Assembly: GCF_003319175.1 (NCBI RefSeq)
Contig: NZ_QOHK01000007.1
Span: 1-64,000 of the forward strand
Reading direction: 5' to 3'
From: Blastococcus sp. TF02-8
GTDB lineage: Bacteria > Actinomycetota > Actinomycetes > Mycobacteriales > Geodermatophilaceae
DNA: 64,000 bases
This document shows positions 51,926 through 59,918 of the stretch, one piece after another. Position numbers and translations under genes: made by a program. The notes under the pieces were generated by a model. The model was not told the DNA's origin. It ran no database searches and saw nothing but the letters and a program-made list of their open reading frames with translations. Within the stretch, counting starts at the first letter, position 1, and each line of letters starts with the position of its first letter.

Positions 51926-53616
51926 GAGACCCGCCCGGCGGCGCTGCGGGCGCGCAGCGCGGTGAGCAGCAGCTGCGCGGCGAGCGCGGCACCCACGCCC
52001 TCCCCCGCGCGCAGGCGGAGGTCGAGCAGCGGCTCGAGCCCCAGGTCGGTGAGCACTGCGGCGTGCCCCCGTTCCCGGCTGCGCTGGCCGGCGACCAGGG
52101 CCGGCTGCGCCGCCGGTTCCAGCCGGACCGCGACTGCGGCCGCGACCGAGGTGACCAGCCCGTCGAGGAGGACGGGGACGCCGGCCCCGGCGGCGCCGAG
52201 CGTGACGCCGGCGAGCACGGCGATCTCCGGCCCGCCGAGCGCGGCGAGCAGGCTCATCGGGTCGGCGGACGCGCGCTCGGCCCGCACCCGCTCCAGGGCT
52301 CCGCGGACGACGGCCCGCTTGCGGTCGAGCATGGCGGCGTCCGCACCCGCGCCCAGGCCGACGGTCTCGTCAGGATCCAGGTCGAGCAGTGCGCAGGCCA
52401 GCGCGGCGGCGACGGTCGTGTTGCCGATGCCCACCTCGCCCAGGCAGACCAGCCCGCCGTCGGCGAGCTCGCGACCGAGGGCGCGCCCCTCCGCCACGAG
52501 TGCGGCGGCGTCGTCGGCGGTCAGGGCGTCGGTGGTGAGCAGGTCGCCCTGGGGTCCGGTCGGCAGCGCCTCGTGCGCACGGATCCGGAGTCCGGCCTGC
52601 GCCGCGGTGGCGGCGCCCAGGGACTCGCCCGCGCGGGTCGCGGCCAGCACGTCGGCGGTGACCGAGGCGGGGAACGCGGAGACCGCGTGCGCGGTGGCGA
52701 CGGGGTGGTGCCCGGCGGCGACGACCAGGGTTCCCGACTCCGGCACCGGCCCGCGCAGTGCCAGCACCCGGTCGACGGCGCGGTCGAGCACACCCAGCGA
52801 TCCGGGCACGGCGAGCAGGTCGTCGCCGGTGTCCCGCGCGGCGACGACGGCCTCCGGCTCCGGCCCGGCCAGGTGCGAGACCGGGGCGGCCGGGCTCTCC
52901 TCCCCCGGCCAGCGCTCGGACAGGACGACGTCGTCCAGCGGTGCTCGGGTCGACCAGCCGTGCCGCATCAGGCCCGGCTCGGGCGGCCGCTCGTCGGGCC
53001 AGCCCAGGCACAGCCAGCCGAGGGTCTCCACTCCCTCGGGCAGGTGCAGCAGCTGCGCCAGGTCGGCGGGCTGGAAGAGGGTCACCCAGCCCATGCCGAG
53101 CCCGGAGGCGCGGGCGGCCAGCCAGATGTTCTGGATGGCGCAGGCGCAGGACCACAGGTCGGCGTCGGGGAAGGTCGCCCGGCCCAGCACCCCGGTGGCG
53201 TGGGTGCGGCGGTCGCAGGCGACGACGATGCCGACCGGTGCCTCGCGGATGCCCTCCAGCTGCAGGTCGAGCAGGCGGGCGCGGCGGTCGGGGGTGAGCA
53301 GGTCGGCCTGGCGCAGCCTCTCCCGGTCGGCGAGCACGGCCGCGCGGTCACGGGTGGCCTGCTCGGTGACGACGACGAACCGCCACGGCTGCGAGTGGCC
53401 CACCGAGGGCGCCCGGTGACCGGCCTCCAGGACGGAGCGGAGCAGTTCGGCTGGCACCGGGTCGGGTCGGTAGCGCCGGATGTCGCGCCGGGCGCCCACG
53501 ACGGCGTGCAGCGCCTCGACCGTGGCCGGGTCGAACGCCCAGCCCGCCGGGTCCGCGGCCCGCTCGGCGGCGTGGGTGCGGTCACCGATCACCGGGACCG
53601 GCCGGGGCCAGGTCAT
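51922..53616 (-). CDS. BluB-CobT fusion protein
   Basis: The 564-residue protein joins two cobalamin enzymes. Residues about 25-225 are BluB, a flavin nitroreductase-type 5,6-dimethylbenzimidazole synthase ('VVGARRDIRRYRPDPVPAEL', 'APSVGHSQPWRFVVVTEQ', 'GLGMGWVTLFQP'). Residues about 245-560 are CobT, nicotinate-nucleotide:DMB phosphoribosyltransferase ('VCLGEVGIGNTTVAAALACA', 'VGLGAGADAAMLDRKRAVV'). The fused enzyme would make DMB and attach it to ribose phosphate, producing the lower ligand. No cobalamin riboswitch is seen in the short leader. Confidence 0.92.
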   Translation of the reverse strand: MTWPRPVPVIGDRTHAAERAADPAGWAFDPATVEALHAVVGARRDIRRYRPDPVPAELLRSVLEAGHRAPSVGHSQPWRFVVVTEQATRDRAAVLADRERLRQADLLTPDRRARLLDLQLEGIREAPVGIVVACDRRTHATGVLGRATFPDADLWSCACAIQNIWLAARASGLGMGWVTLFQPADLAQLLHLPEGVETLGWLCLGWPDERPPEPGLMRHGWSTRAPLDDVVLSERWPGEESPAAPVSHLAGPEPEAVVAARDTGDDLLAVPGSLGVLDRAVDRVLALRGPVPESGTLVVAAGHHPVATAHAVSAFPASVTADVLAATRAGESLGAATAAQAGLRIRAHEALPTGPQGDLLTTDALTADDAAALVAEGRALGRELADGGLVCLGEVGIGNTTVAAALACALLDLDPDETVGLGAGADAAMLDRKRAVVRGALERVRAERASADPMSLLAALGGPEIAVLAGVTLGAAGAGVPVLLDGLVTSVAAAVAVRLEPAAQPALVAGQRSRERGHAAVLTDLGLEPLLDLRLRAGEGVGAALAAQLLLTALRARSAAGRVS

Positions 53617-53681
53617 GCCAACTCCTCCATCGCGTCTCCCGGGAACCCTCGCACGCGCGGGCGCACGAGCCGCGCCCGGTT

Positions 53682-53694
53682 CCCCCGCAGGGGG
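53682..53694 (-). terminator. Short GC hairpin after MarR gene
   Basis: CCCCC-GCA-GGGGG lies between the MarR-type gene (ends 53702) and the bluB-cobT gene (starts 53616). It is small and may only attenuate. Confidence 0.4.
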
Positions 53695-53701
53695 CGGCGG
53701 C

Positions 53702-54145
53702 TCAGCCGTCCGTGTCGGCGAGCTCGGCCAGGGCGTGGCGCAGGGCGGCCACCCGATCGGCGCCGAGGGTCGCCGCCAGCGCCGCCTCGTGGGCCGCGAC
53801 CAGCGCCTCCCACCGGGCCAGCCGGTCCCGGCCCGGGTCGGAGAGGTGGACGACGACCTTGCGCCCGTCGCCGGCGTGCGGCAGCCGGTAGGCCAGCGCC
53901 TGGTCCACCGCGGCGTCGACCAGCCGGGTGCAGCTCGGAGCCGGGAGGTGCAGCGCGGCGACCAGCTCGCCCATGGTGCGGCCGCCGCCGGCCAGGGCCC
54001 GGAGCAGCCGGTAGCCGTCGAGCGTGCCGCCGTCCTCGGCGAGCGCGGCGGCCACCCCGCCGGCGACCCGCCGCTGGGTGACGGTCAGCAGCTCGACGAG
54101 GTCGTCGGTGCCACGCGCGGCGTCGACGCCACCGCCCGGAAACAT
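53702..54145 (-). CDS. MarR-family transcriptional regulator
   Basis: The ATG at 54145 gives 147 residues. The winged-helix core is 'ALAGGGRTMGELVAALHLPA' (helix 2-3) and 'PSCTRLVDAAVDQALAYRLP' followed by 'DGRKVVVHLSDPGRDRLARW' (wing), as in MarR proteins. It is divergent from the AmiC-like gene with only 21 bases between the start codons, so control of that gene or of the permease-formamidase operon is likely. The ligand is unknown. Confidence 0.85.
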   Translation of the reverse strand: MFPGGGVDAARGTDDLVELLTVTQRRVAGGVAAALAEDGGTLDGYRLLRALAGGGRTMGELVAALHLPAPSCTRLVDAAVDQALAYRLPHAGDGRKVVVHLSDPGRDRLARWEALVAAHEAALAATLGADRVAALRHALAELADTDG

Positions 54146-54166
54146 GGGGGCACCATACTTCTCCGC

Positions 54167-55201
54167 GTGTCCGGTGCCACGCGTCCGCTGGACCCGTGGG
54201 AGCTGCTGCTCACGGGTCCGCGCAGCGACGTCCTCCACGTCGGGCTCGCCGTGCCGCTCTCCGGTCCGCTGGCGCTCACCGCGCCGTCGGCCCTGGACCT
54301 GGCCGGGCTGGCCGCGGACGAGCTGAACGCGGTCGGTGGGGTGGACGGGCGGGAGGTCCGGCTGGTCACCGTGGACTCCGGGCGGGCGCCCGAGGTCGTC
54401 GCGGCGGAGGCCGCGTCCCTGTTCCGGGCCGGCGCCTTCGACGTGCTGGTCGGGTTCCACACCAGCGACGTGCACCGGGCGCTGGAGCGCGCCCTCCCGC
54501 CAGGGGCCCGCTACGTGTTCACCCCGCCGCACGAGGGCGGCCGGCTGCGCCCCGGCGTCGTCCGCACCGGGGCCTCCCCCGCCGAGCAGCACGCCGCGGC
54601 CCTGACCTGGCTGGTCGGCCACCGCCGCGCCCGCCGCTGGGTGCTGCTGGGCACCGACTACGTGTGGCCGCGGGCGGTGCACCGCGCCGCGCACCGGGCA
54701 CTGGCCGCCGCCGGCGCCGAGGTAGTCGGCGAGGCTCTCGTGCCGTTCGGCCCGACCGACATGGGGCCGCTGCTGGACCTGGTCCGCCGGACCCGCGCCG
54801 ACGGCGTGCTGCTGAGCATGGTCGGGCGGGACCTGGTCACCTTCAACCGCGAGTTCACCCGGGCCGGGCTGGACCGTCGGGTGGTGCGGCTCTCGGGAGC
54901 GCTGGAGGAGAACGGGCTCTACGCCGTCGGCGGCGACGGCACCGGCGAGCTCTACGCGTGCATGCCGTCCTTCGCCTCGACCGGCGACGGCCCCGACGAG
55001 GTCCAGCTGGCGCTCCAGGAGCGGCTCGCCTCCCGCTCCGGCCCCTCCGCCCCGGTGGTGTGCGCCTACGCGCGGGGTCTCTACGACGGCGTGCGCGTGG
55101 CCGTCTCGCCGGGGCGCTCCCGGCGCCGCGGCCCGGCCGCCCGGCTGGCCCGCGCCGACGGGCTCGCGCTGCGCGAGATCCCCGGGGTTCTCACAGCCTG
55201 A
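54167..55201 (+). CDS. AmiC-like periplasmic-binding-fold sensor
   Basis: The GTG at 54167 gives 344 residues with no signal peptide. The sequence follows the type I periplasmic-binding fold of AmiC/UrtA-type proteins: 'HVGLAVPLSGPLALTAPSAL', 'LAADELNAVGGVDGREVRLV', 'FDVLVGFHTSDVHRALERAL' and 'TDYVWPRAVHRAAH'. AmiC senses amides in the cytoplasm and controls amidase expression. Lack of a secretion signal and the neighbouring formamidase support a regulatory role over an ABC transporter role. Confidence 0.78.
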   Translation: MSGATRPLDPWELLLTGPRSDVLHVGLAVPLSGPLALTAPSALDLAGLAADELNAVGGVDGREVRLVTVDSGRAPEVVAAEAASLFRAGAFDVLVGFHTSDVHRALERALPPGARYVFTPPHEGGRLRPGVVRTGASPAEQHAAALTWLVGHRRARRWVLLGTDYVWPRAVHRAAHRALAAAGAEVVGEALVPFGPTDMGPLLDLVRRTRADGVLLSMVGRDLVTFNREFTRAGLDRRVVRLSGALEENGLYAVGGDGTGELYACMPSFASTGDGPDEVQLALQERLASRSGPSAPVVCAYARGLYDGVRVAVSPGRSRRRGPAARLARADGLALREIPGVLTA

Positions 55202-55206
55202 GACGG

Positions 55207-55226
55207 ATCCTTCCACCTGGAAGGAT
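55207..55226. promoter_or_regulatory. 8-bp inverted repeat before permease gene
   Basis: ATCCTTCC-ACCT-GGAAGGAT lies right after the AmiC-like gene stop and 59 bases before the permease ATG. It could be the operator of the MarR-type regulator or a weak terminator; the absence of GC-richness favours an operator. Confidence 0.5.
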
Positions 55227-55284
55227 TCGGTCCTACTCTGCTCCCGCCCCGGCACCGACCGGAGAGAGACGGAGTGAAGCCCCC

Positions 55285-56736
55285 ATGAGCGAGCCCCGCA
55301 CCACCCACGACCCCGCCCCGCTGTCCGGCGCCGCGCGCGGCCCGGTCCCCGCGACCGGCGAACCGGACCCCGGCGTCGAGGCCTTCGGCTACAAGCAGGA
55401 GCTGAAGCGCTCGCTGAGCTTCACCGACCTGCTGGTCTACGGCCTGGTCTTCATGGTCCCGATCGCCCCGTTCGGCATCTTCGGCGGCGTCTTCCAGGCC
55501 TCCGGCGGCATGGTCGCGCTGGCCTACGCCGTCGGCATGCTGGCCATGGCCTTCACCGCGGCCTCCTACTCGCAGATGTCGCGGGCCTTCCCGATGGCCG
55601 GCTCGGTCTACACCTACGCCGGGCGCGGCATCGCCCAGCCGGTCGGCTTCGTCGCCGGCTGGATGATCCTGCTCGACTACGTCCTCGTCCCGGGCCTGCT
55701 CTACCTGATCGCCGCGGTCGCGATGAACTCGATCTGGTCGGCGGTGCCCGTGTGGGTGTGGCTGGTCGCCTTCGTCGTCCTCAACACCGTCGTCAACTAC
55801 TTCGGCATCGAGTTCACGGCACGGGTCAACCGGATCATGCTCGTCGCGGAGCTGATCGTCCTGGCCATCTTCCTGGTCATCGGCGTGGTCGCCCTGGCCG
55901 GCGGCAAGGGCGGCGGCTGGGACCTCACCCCCATCTACAACAGCGACACGTTCTCCCTCGAGCTGGTCTTCGGCGCGGTGTCCGTCGCCGTCCTGAGCTT
56001 CCTGGGCTTCGACGGCATCTCCACGCTGGCCGAGGAGAACCGCGACGCCGCCCGCTCGATCGGCAAGTCGATGATCGCCGCGCTCGCCCTGGCCGGAACG
56101 CTGTTCATCGTCCAGACCTGGATCGCCGCGCTGCTGGTGGAGAACCCCGAGAAGCTGATCTCCGAGGGCGACGCCGCCGGAACCGCCTTCTACGACGCCG
56201 CCGAGGTCGCCGGGGGCCACTGGCTGTCGGTGCTCACCGCCGTCGCGACGGCGATCGCGTGGGGCTTCGCCAACTCGCTGGTCGCGCAGGCCGCGACCTC
56301 GCGGCTGCTGTTCGCCATGGCCCGCGACCGCCAGCTGCCCGGCTTCCTCGCCTCGGTGCACCCGACCCGGCGGGTGCCGGTCAACGCGACCCTGCTCGTC
56401 GCCGTCGTCTCGCTGGTGCTCGGCCTGTACATGAACAGCCGCGACGACGGCATCACGCTGCTGTCCACGCTGGTGAACTTCGGCGCCCTGTCGGCCTTCC
56501 TGCTGCTGCACGTGTCGGTCGTCGTGCACTACCTCGGCCGCCGCAAGAGCCGCGACTACTGGCGGCACCTCGCCGTCCCGGTCATCGGCTTCGCGATCCT
56601 GGTCTACGTCGTGATCAACGCCCAGGTGGCGGCCCAGCGGCTCGGCTTCGTCTGGCTCGTCGCCGGCCTGGCGGTGCTGGCCTTCCTGCTGCTCACCGGC
56701 CGCAAGCCCGAGATCCGCGCGGAGGAGAACCTGTGA
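55285..56736 (+). CDS. APC-family amino acid/amide permease
   Basis: The ATG at 55285 gives 483 residues with twelve predicted TMs. APC family features: 'SLSFTDLLVYGLVFMVPIAP' (TM1), 'SYSQMSRAFPMAGSVYTYAG', 'VAVLSFLGFDGISTLAEENR' (TM6) and 'QAATSRLLFAMARDRQLPGF'. It imports amino acids or related amides. The stop overlaps the formamidase GTG (GTGA), so the imported substrate is probably the one hydrolysed by that enzyme or its precursor. Confidence 0.9.
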   Translation: MSEPRTTHDPAPLSGAARGPVPATGEPDPGVEAFGYKQELKRSLSFTDLLVYGLVFMVPIAPFGIFGGVFQASGGMVALAYAVGMLAMAFTAASYSQMSRAFPMAGSVYTYAGRGIAQPVGFVAGWMILLDYVLVPGLLYLIAAVAMNSIWSAVPVWVWLVAFVVLNTVVNYFGIEFTARVNRIMLVAELIVLAIFLVIGVVALAGGKGGGWDLTPIYNSDTFSLELVFGAVSVAVLSFLGFDGISTLAEENRDAARSIGKSMIAALALAGTLFIVQTWIAALLVENPEKLISEGDAAGTAFYDAAEVAGGHWLSVLTAVATAIAWGFANSLVAQAATSRLLFAMARDRQLPGFLASVHPTRRVPVNATLLVAVVSLVLGLYMNSRDDGITLLSTLVNFGALSAFLLLHVSVVVHYLGRRKSRDYWRHLAVPVIGFAILVYVVINAQVAAQRLGFVWLVAGLAVLAFLLLTGRKPEIRAEENL

Positions 56737-57758
56737 GCCTCGAGGTCGTCCAGCTCACCCCGTCGGCCGACCAGTACCGGTACACCTTCGGTGGCGCCCC
56801 CGAGCCGCTGGTGCGGGTGCAGCCGGGCACCGTCGTCGAGCTGACCACCGAGGACTGCTTCGGCGGCCGGGTCACCAAGGCCGAGGACCTGCCGAGCGCG
56901 GTCTGCGACTTCTCCCAGCTCAACCCGGTCACCGGCCCGATCCACGTGGAGGGTGCCGAGCCCGGCGACACCCTGGCGGTGCACTTCGTGGAGATCGCGC
57001 CGGCCCGCGACTGGGCGATCTCGACGACGTTCCCGCACTTCGGGGCGCTCACCGCGACGCACAGCACCGCGATGCTGCACGACCCGCTGGAGGAGGTCGT
57101 GTGGGTCTACGAGGTCGACCGGGAGCGGGGCACCTGCCTGTTCCGGCCGCGCCGCGGTGGCCCCGAGGTGGAGCTCCCGCTCGACCCGATGCACGGCACG
57201 GTCGGCGTCGCCCCGGCCGGCGGTGAGGTATTCGCGACCGTCACGCCGGGCGCGCACGGCGGCAACATGGACACCCCGGAGCTGCGGGCGGGTGTGACGG
57301 CGTACTTCGGCGTGAACGTCGCCGGGGGTCAGCTGGCCATCGGTGACGGGCACTGCCGGCAGGGCGAGGGCGAGGTGTGCGGCACCGCCGTCGAGGCGGC
57401 CATGCGCACCGTCGTCGTCGTCGACCTGATCAAGGGGTCGGGCACGGCGTGGCCGCGGCTGGAGACCGACGACTTCCTCATGTCGACCGGTTCGACCAAG
57501 CCGCTGGAGGACGCCTTCCGGGTGAGCCAGCACGACCTGGTCACCTGGGCGGCCGAGCTCACCGGCTGGGACACGCTGGACGCCTACCAGCTGGTCAGCC
57601 AGGCCGGGCTCGCGCCTGTGGCCAACGTCGTGGACACGAACTACACGATGGTGGCCAAGCTGGCGAAGGCCCACCTGGGCCGCGAGGGCGTCACCGTGAA
57701 CGACGGCGTGCACGACCGGCTGCGCGCCACCGGCGCGGCCTACCTCGCCCAGCGCTGA
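56733..57758 (+). CDS. Acetamidase/formamidase family protein
   Basis: The GTG at 56733 gives 341 residues of the FmdA/AmdA family: 'VELTTEDCFGGRVTKAEDLP' at the start, 'PVTGPIHVEGAEPGDTLAVH', 'VTPGAHGGNMDTPELRAG' and 'LAIGDGHCRQGEGEVCGTA'. The enzymes hydrolyse formamide or short amides to acid and ammonia in the cytoplasm. It is coupled to the permease by GTGA and followed by a strong terminator. Confidence 0.92.
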   Translation: MSLEVVQLTPSADQYRYTFGGAPEPLVRVQPGTVVELTTEDCFGGRVTKAEDLPSAVCDFSQLNPVTGPIHVEGAEPGDTLAVHFVEIAPARDWAISTTFPHFGALTATHSTAMLHDPLEEVVWVYEVDRERGTCLFRPRRGGPEVELPLDPMHGTVGVAPAGGEVFATVTPGAHGGNMDTPELRAGVTAYFGVNVAGGQLAIGDGHCRQGEGEVCGTAVEAAMRTVVVVDLIKGSGTAWPRLETDDFLMSTGSTKPLEDAFRVSQHDLVTWAAELTGWDTLDAYQLVSQAGLAPVANVVDTNYTMVAKLAKAHLGREGVTVNDGVHDRLRATGAAYLAQR

Positions 57759-57773
57759 CCCGCTCCACCCTGG

Positions 57774-57802
57774 GGGCCCGGCCGGATCACCCGGCCGGGC
57801 CC
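57774..57802 (+). terminator. GC hairpin terminator after formamidase gene
   Basis: Perfect 12-base arms GGGCCCGGCCGG (57774-57785) and CCGGCCGGGCCC (57791-57802) flank ATCAC. It begins 15 bases after the stop codon. Confidence 0.82.
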
Positions 57803-57920
57803 TCAGGCGTTCGAGGGCGCGAACCTTGGCCTGATGCCGACTCGCCACCCCGACAGGAACGAGTCACGGACGCCCACGGCCGGGCCCCGCGCCCCACGCA
57901 CGCGCGGCCGGGGCCCACGG

Positions 57921-58877
57921 TCACGACGTCAGCGGCAAGACGCCCTCGTTGTCCAGATTCACGACCATGACGATGAACACGGCCGCTGCACGGCATACAG
58001 CGGTCGCCTCGGTCCGAGTCATCGTCGAAGCCACCTGACCGCCATGTCTGACGTTGGGCATGGCACTGCCGTAGTTGTGCAGCTGCGACAGTGCCGCCCC
58101 GAGCGGAGCGCGATGGCCCTTGAACAGCGTTCGCGCCCCTTCAGAAATGCTCTTCGCGTCAGCAGCGATCCGAACGGCGCTTTCGAGCGCGTTGACAGCG
58201 GCCGCGACAGCCGACTCGTGGTGTCCGGCCAGGAGCTCACGGCGACTGACGTCCCATTGCTGTTTCGTCGGAGAGAATCGACCGTGCAGCAATGAATCCG
58301 GCTGACTCAACGAGTCGTCGACGTCCAGCTCGGTGGCGGCCTGATCCACAGGGACGAACGAACCGGCCAGCATCCTCAGCGGGACGCCTTCCTCGGCGAG
58401 CGACTTCGAGACGAGCTCGTCGTGGTGGCTCCTGCCGCGCTCGAGATGCTCCACCAGCTCGTACACACGCTGCGGCGCCAGCCGGGCCAGCTGTTCGTGG
58501 ACCCACTGAGGACCGTTCACGTCGTACAGATTCGGTGCGGGAACCTTGAGGTACCGAGAAAGCATGTCGATCGGCCCTCTTGCCTCGTCGAACTCTCCGA
58601 GCAGCTCCTGGAGGACCCAGTGCAGTTGCTCGGGAACCTTCTTGCTCCACGCCACGTGCTCCACCGACCCAGTTTGAACCACGGGCGCGACGTATTTCGT
58701 GAGCGGGACGGGGTTCGTCCGATCGGCAGCAGCCTCCACGACACGACGGCCGTCGTCGGCGCGCTGGACGGGACCGGCGAACTCGCATGACGACCCGTGC
58801 GCCGCGATGCGCGATGCACCAGGCGAAGCATCCGCTCGCATGGCACCGCTGCTGTCCCAGCATCCGTCACGGTCCAT
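57921..58877 (-). CDS. Abi-like C-terminal domain protein next to tRNA-Asn
   Basis: The frame allows up to 318 residues; the first about 60 look non-conserved and the start could be as late as 58,680. The last 90 residues resemble the helical domain at the end of abortive-infection and HEPN-like proteins: 'AVAAAVNALESAVRIAADAK', 'GKxTL-like GARTLFKGHRAP', 'LHNYGSAMPNVRHGGQVAS' and 'AAAVFIVMVVNLDNEG'. The NVRHGG motif is typical. The gene is less GC-rich than its neighbours and stands alone beside the 3' end of tRNA-Asn, a usual spot for acquired defence genes. Confidence 0.7.
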   Translation of the reverse strand: MDRDGCWDSSGAMRADASPGASRIAAHGSSCEFAGPVQRADDGRRVVEAAADRTNPVPLTKYVAPVVQTGSVEHVAWSKKVPEQLHWVLQELLGEFDEARGPIDMLSRYLKVPAPNLYDVNGPQWVHEQLARLAPQRVYELVEHLERGRSHHDELVSKSLAEEGVPLRMLAGSFVPVDQAATELDVDDSLSQPDSLLHGRFSPTKQQWDVSRRELLAGHHESAVAAAVNALESAVRIAADAKSISEGARTLFKGHRAPLGAALSQLHNYGSAMPNVRHGGQVASTMTRTEATAVCRAAAVFIVMVVNLDNEGVLPLTS

Positions 58878-58937
58878 CGCTCGCCGATCTCCACGGGAAC
58901 GACGAAGGCCCCGACCGGAAGGTCAAGGACCTGGGCG

Positions 58938-59010
58938 CTCCCCCGATTGGACTCGAACCAATAACCCTGCGATTAACAGTCGCATGCTCTGCCAATTGAG
59001 CTACGGGGGA
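58938..59010 (-). tRNA. tRNA-Asn (GUU)
   Basis: Read on the minus strand the 73-base gene starts TCCCCCG and ends CGGGGGA plus discriminator G. The anticodon loop is CTGTTAA (anticodon GTT), the D-loop has 'AATTGGCAG', and the T-arm has TTCGAGTC. The CCA end is not encoded. Confidence 0.95.
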
Positions 59011-59150
59011 TCAGCGAGGCGCTGCTCGCTGGCCCGACGAGAGTACCCCACGCCCAGGACGCGCTCGTGGAGGGCTCACCGGCGTCGGCGCGATCCACGC
59101 CACAGGTAGCGTGATCGTCGTTCACCTCGCGTCCACCCTGGAGGTTCCCC

Positions 59151-59360
59151 GTGGCCAAGCTGTCGTTCCTCGCCGGTTTCGGCGCCGGCTACGTCCTCGG
59201 AGCCCGGGCCGGCCGGGAGCGCTACGAGCAGATCCGACGCGGCTGGGAGCAGGCCAAGGACGACCCGCGCCTGCAGAGCCTGGCCGGCATGGCGCAGGCC
59301 CGCGCCGACGACGCCGTCTCCGCGCTCAAGGCCCGCATGGGCGGCGAGCCCCCGCGCTGA
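59151..59360 (+). CDS. Small YtxH-like protein
   Basis: GTG 59151 follows GGAGG by 6 bases. The 69 residues start 'VAKLSFLAGFGAGYVLGARA' (short hydrophobic anchor with glycine pattern), continue with 'GRERYEQIRRGWEQAKDDP' and an Ala/Arg-rich helix. This is the YtxH-like pattern of small membrane-associated proteins in actinobacteria. The role is unknown. Confidence 0.75.
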   Translation: MAKLSFLAGFGAGYVLGARAGRERYEQIRRGWEQAKDDPRLQSLAGMAQARADDAVSALKARMGGEPPR

Positions 59361-59369
59361 CCCGCCGGG

Positions 59370-59918
59370 TCAGACCGGCCGCTCGGCGGCCAGCGCCTCG
59401 CTGAGCTTCTGCCGCGCCGCCTCGCGCGCCCCCGGGTCGTGCCGGTCCGCGTCGTCGTCGAACACGACGGTCCACTCCCGCTCGGCCTGCCCGGGCACCC
59501 GGCGGGCCACCAGCAGCACCCCTCCCCTACCGGGCAGCGGCGAGCGCCGACTGCTCACCACGGTCTGGTCCACCCGCTTGCGCACCACCGCGGGCAGGTC
59601 GCCGGCGTCGGTGAGCACGTACCGGACGGCGGGCTCCCGCGCCTGCACGCCGGGCTCGACCTCGGTCAGCGCCGTCACCGTGAAGCTGCCGCCGCCGTCG
59701 TTGGTCCCGGCCCAGCGCGCGGACCCCACGAGGTGCCACGGCAAGAGGACGGCCTCCGCGCCGACGGTGCGCAGGCCTCGCGAGGTCGCGACCAGCCAGC
59801 CCTCGCCGCGGGCCCGCACGCCCCACGCCAGCACCCGCTCCTCCGGATCGACGAGCGCGGCACGCACCTCCTCAGGTGGTCGGGCGAACCGGCGGCGCAC
59901 CGCGTCGAACAGGCTCAC
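59370..59918 (-). CDS. Hypothetical protein downstream of dnaG
   Basis: The 182-residue protein has 'MSLFDAVRRRFARPPEEVRA', a beta-rich middle ('RVLAWGVRARGEGWLVATSR', 'GLRTVGAEAVLLPWHLV') and a charged C-terminus. It reads like a PH-like or small beta-barrel domain protein. Its ATG overlaps the dnaG stop (ATGA), so it is translated after dnaG. I do not recognise a named family. Confidence 0.75.
   Translation of the reverse strand: MSLFDAVRRRFARPPEEVRAALVDPEERVLAWGVRARGEGWLVATSRGLRTVGAEAVLLPWHLVGSARWAGTNDGGGSFTVTALTEVEPGVQAREPAVRYVLTDAGDLPAVVRKRVDQTVVSSRRSPLPGRGGVLLVARRVPGQAEREWTVVFDDDADRHDPGAREAARQKLSEALAAERPV

Noticed and set aside
53617-53701. Cobalamin riboswitch upstream of bluB-cobT
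   Set aside because: The leader is under 90 bases and lacks the B12-box pattern.
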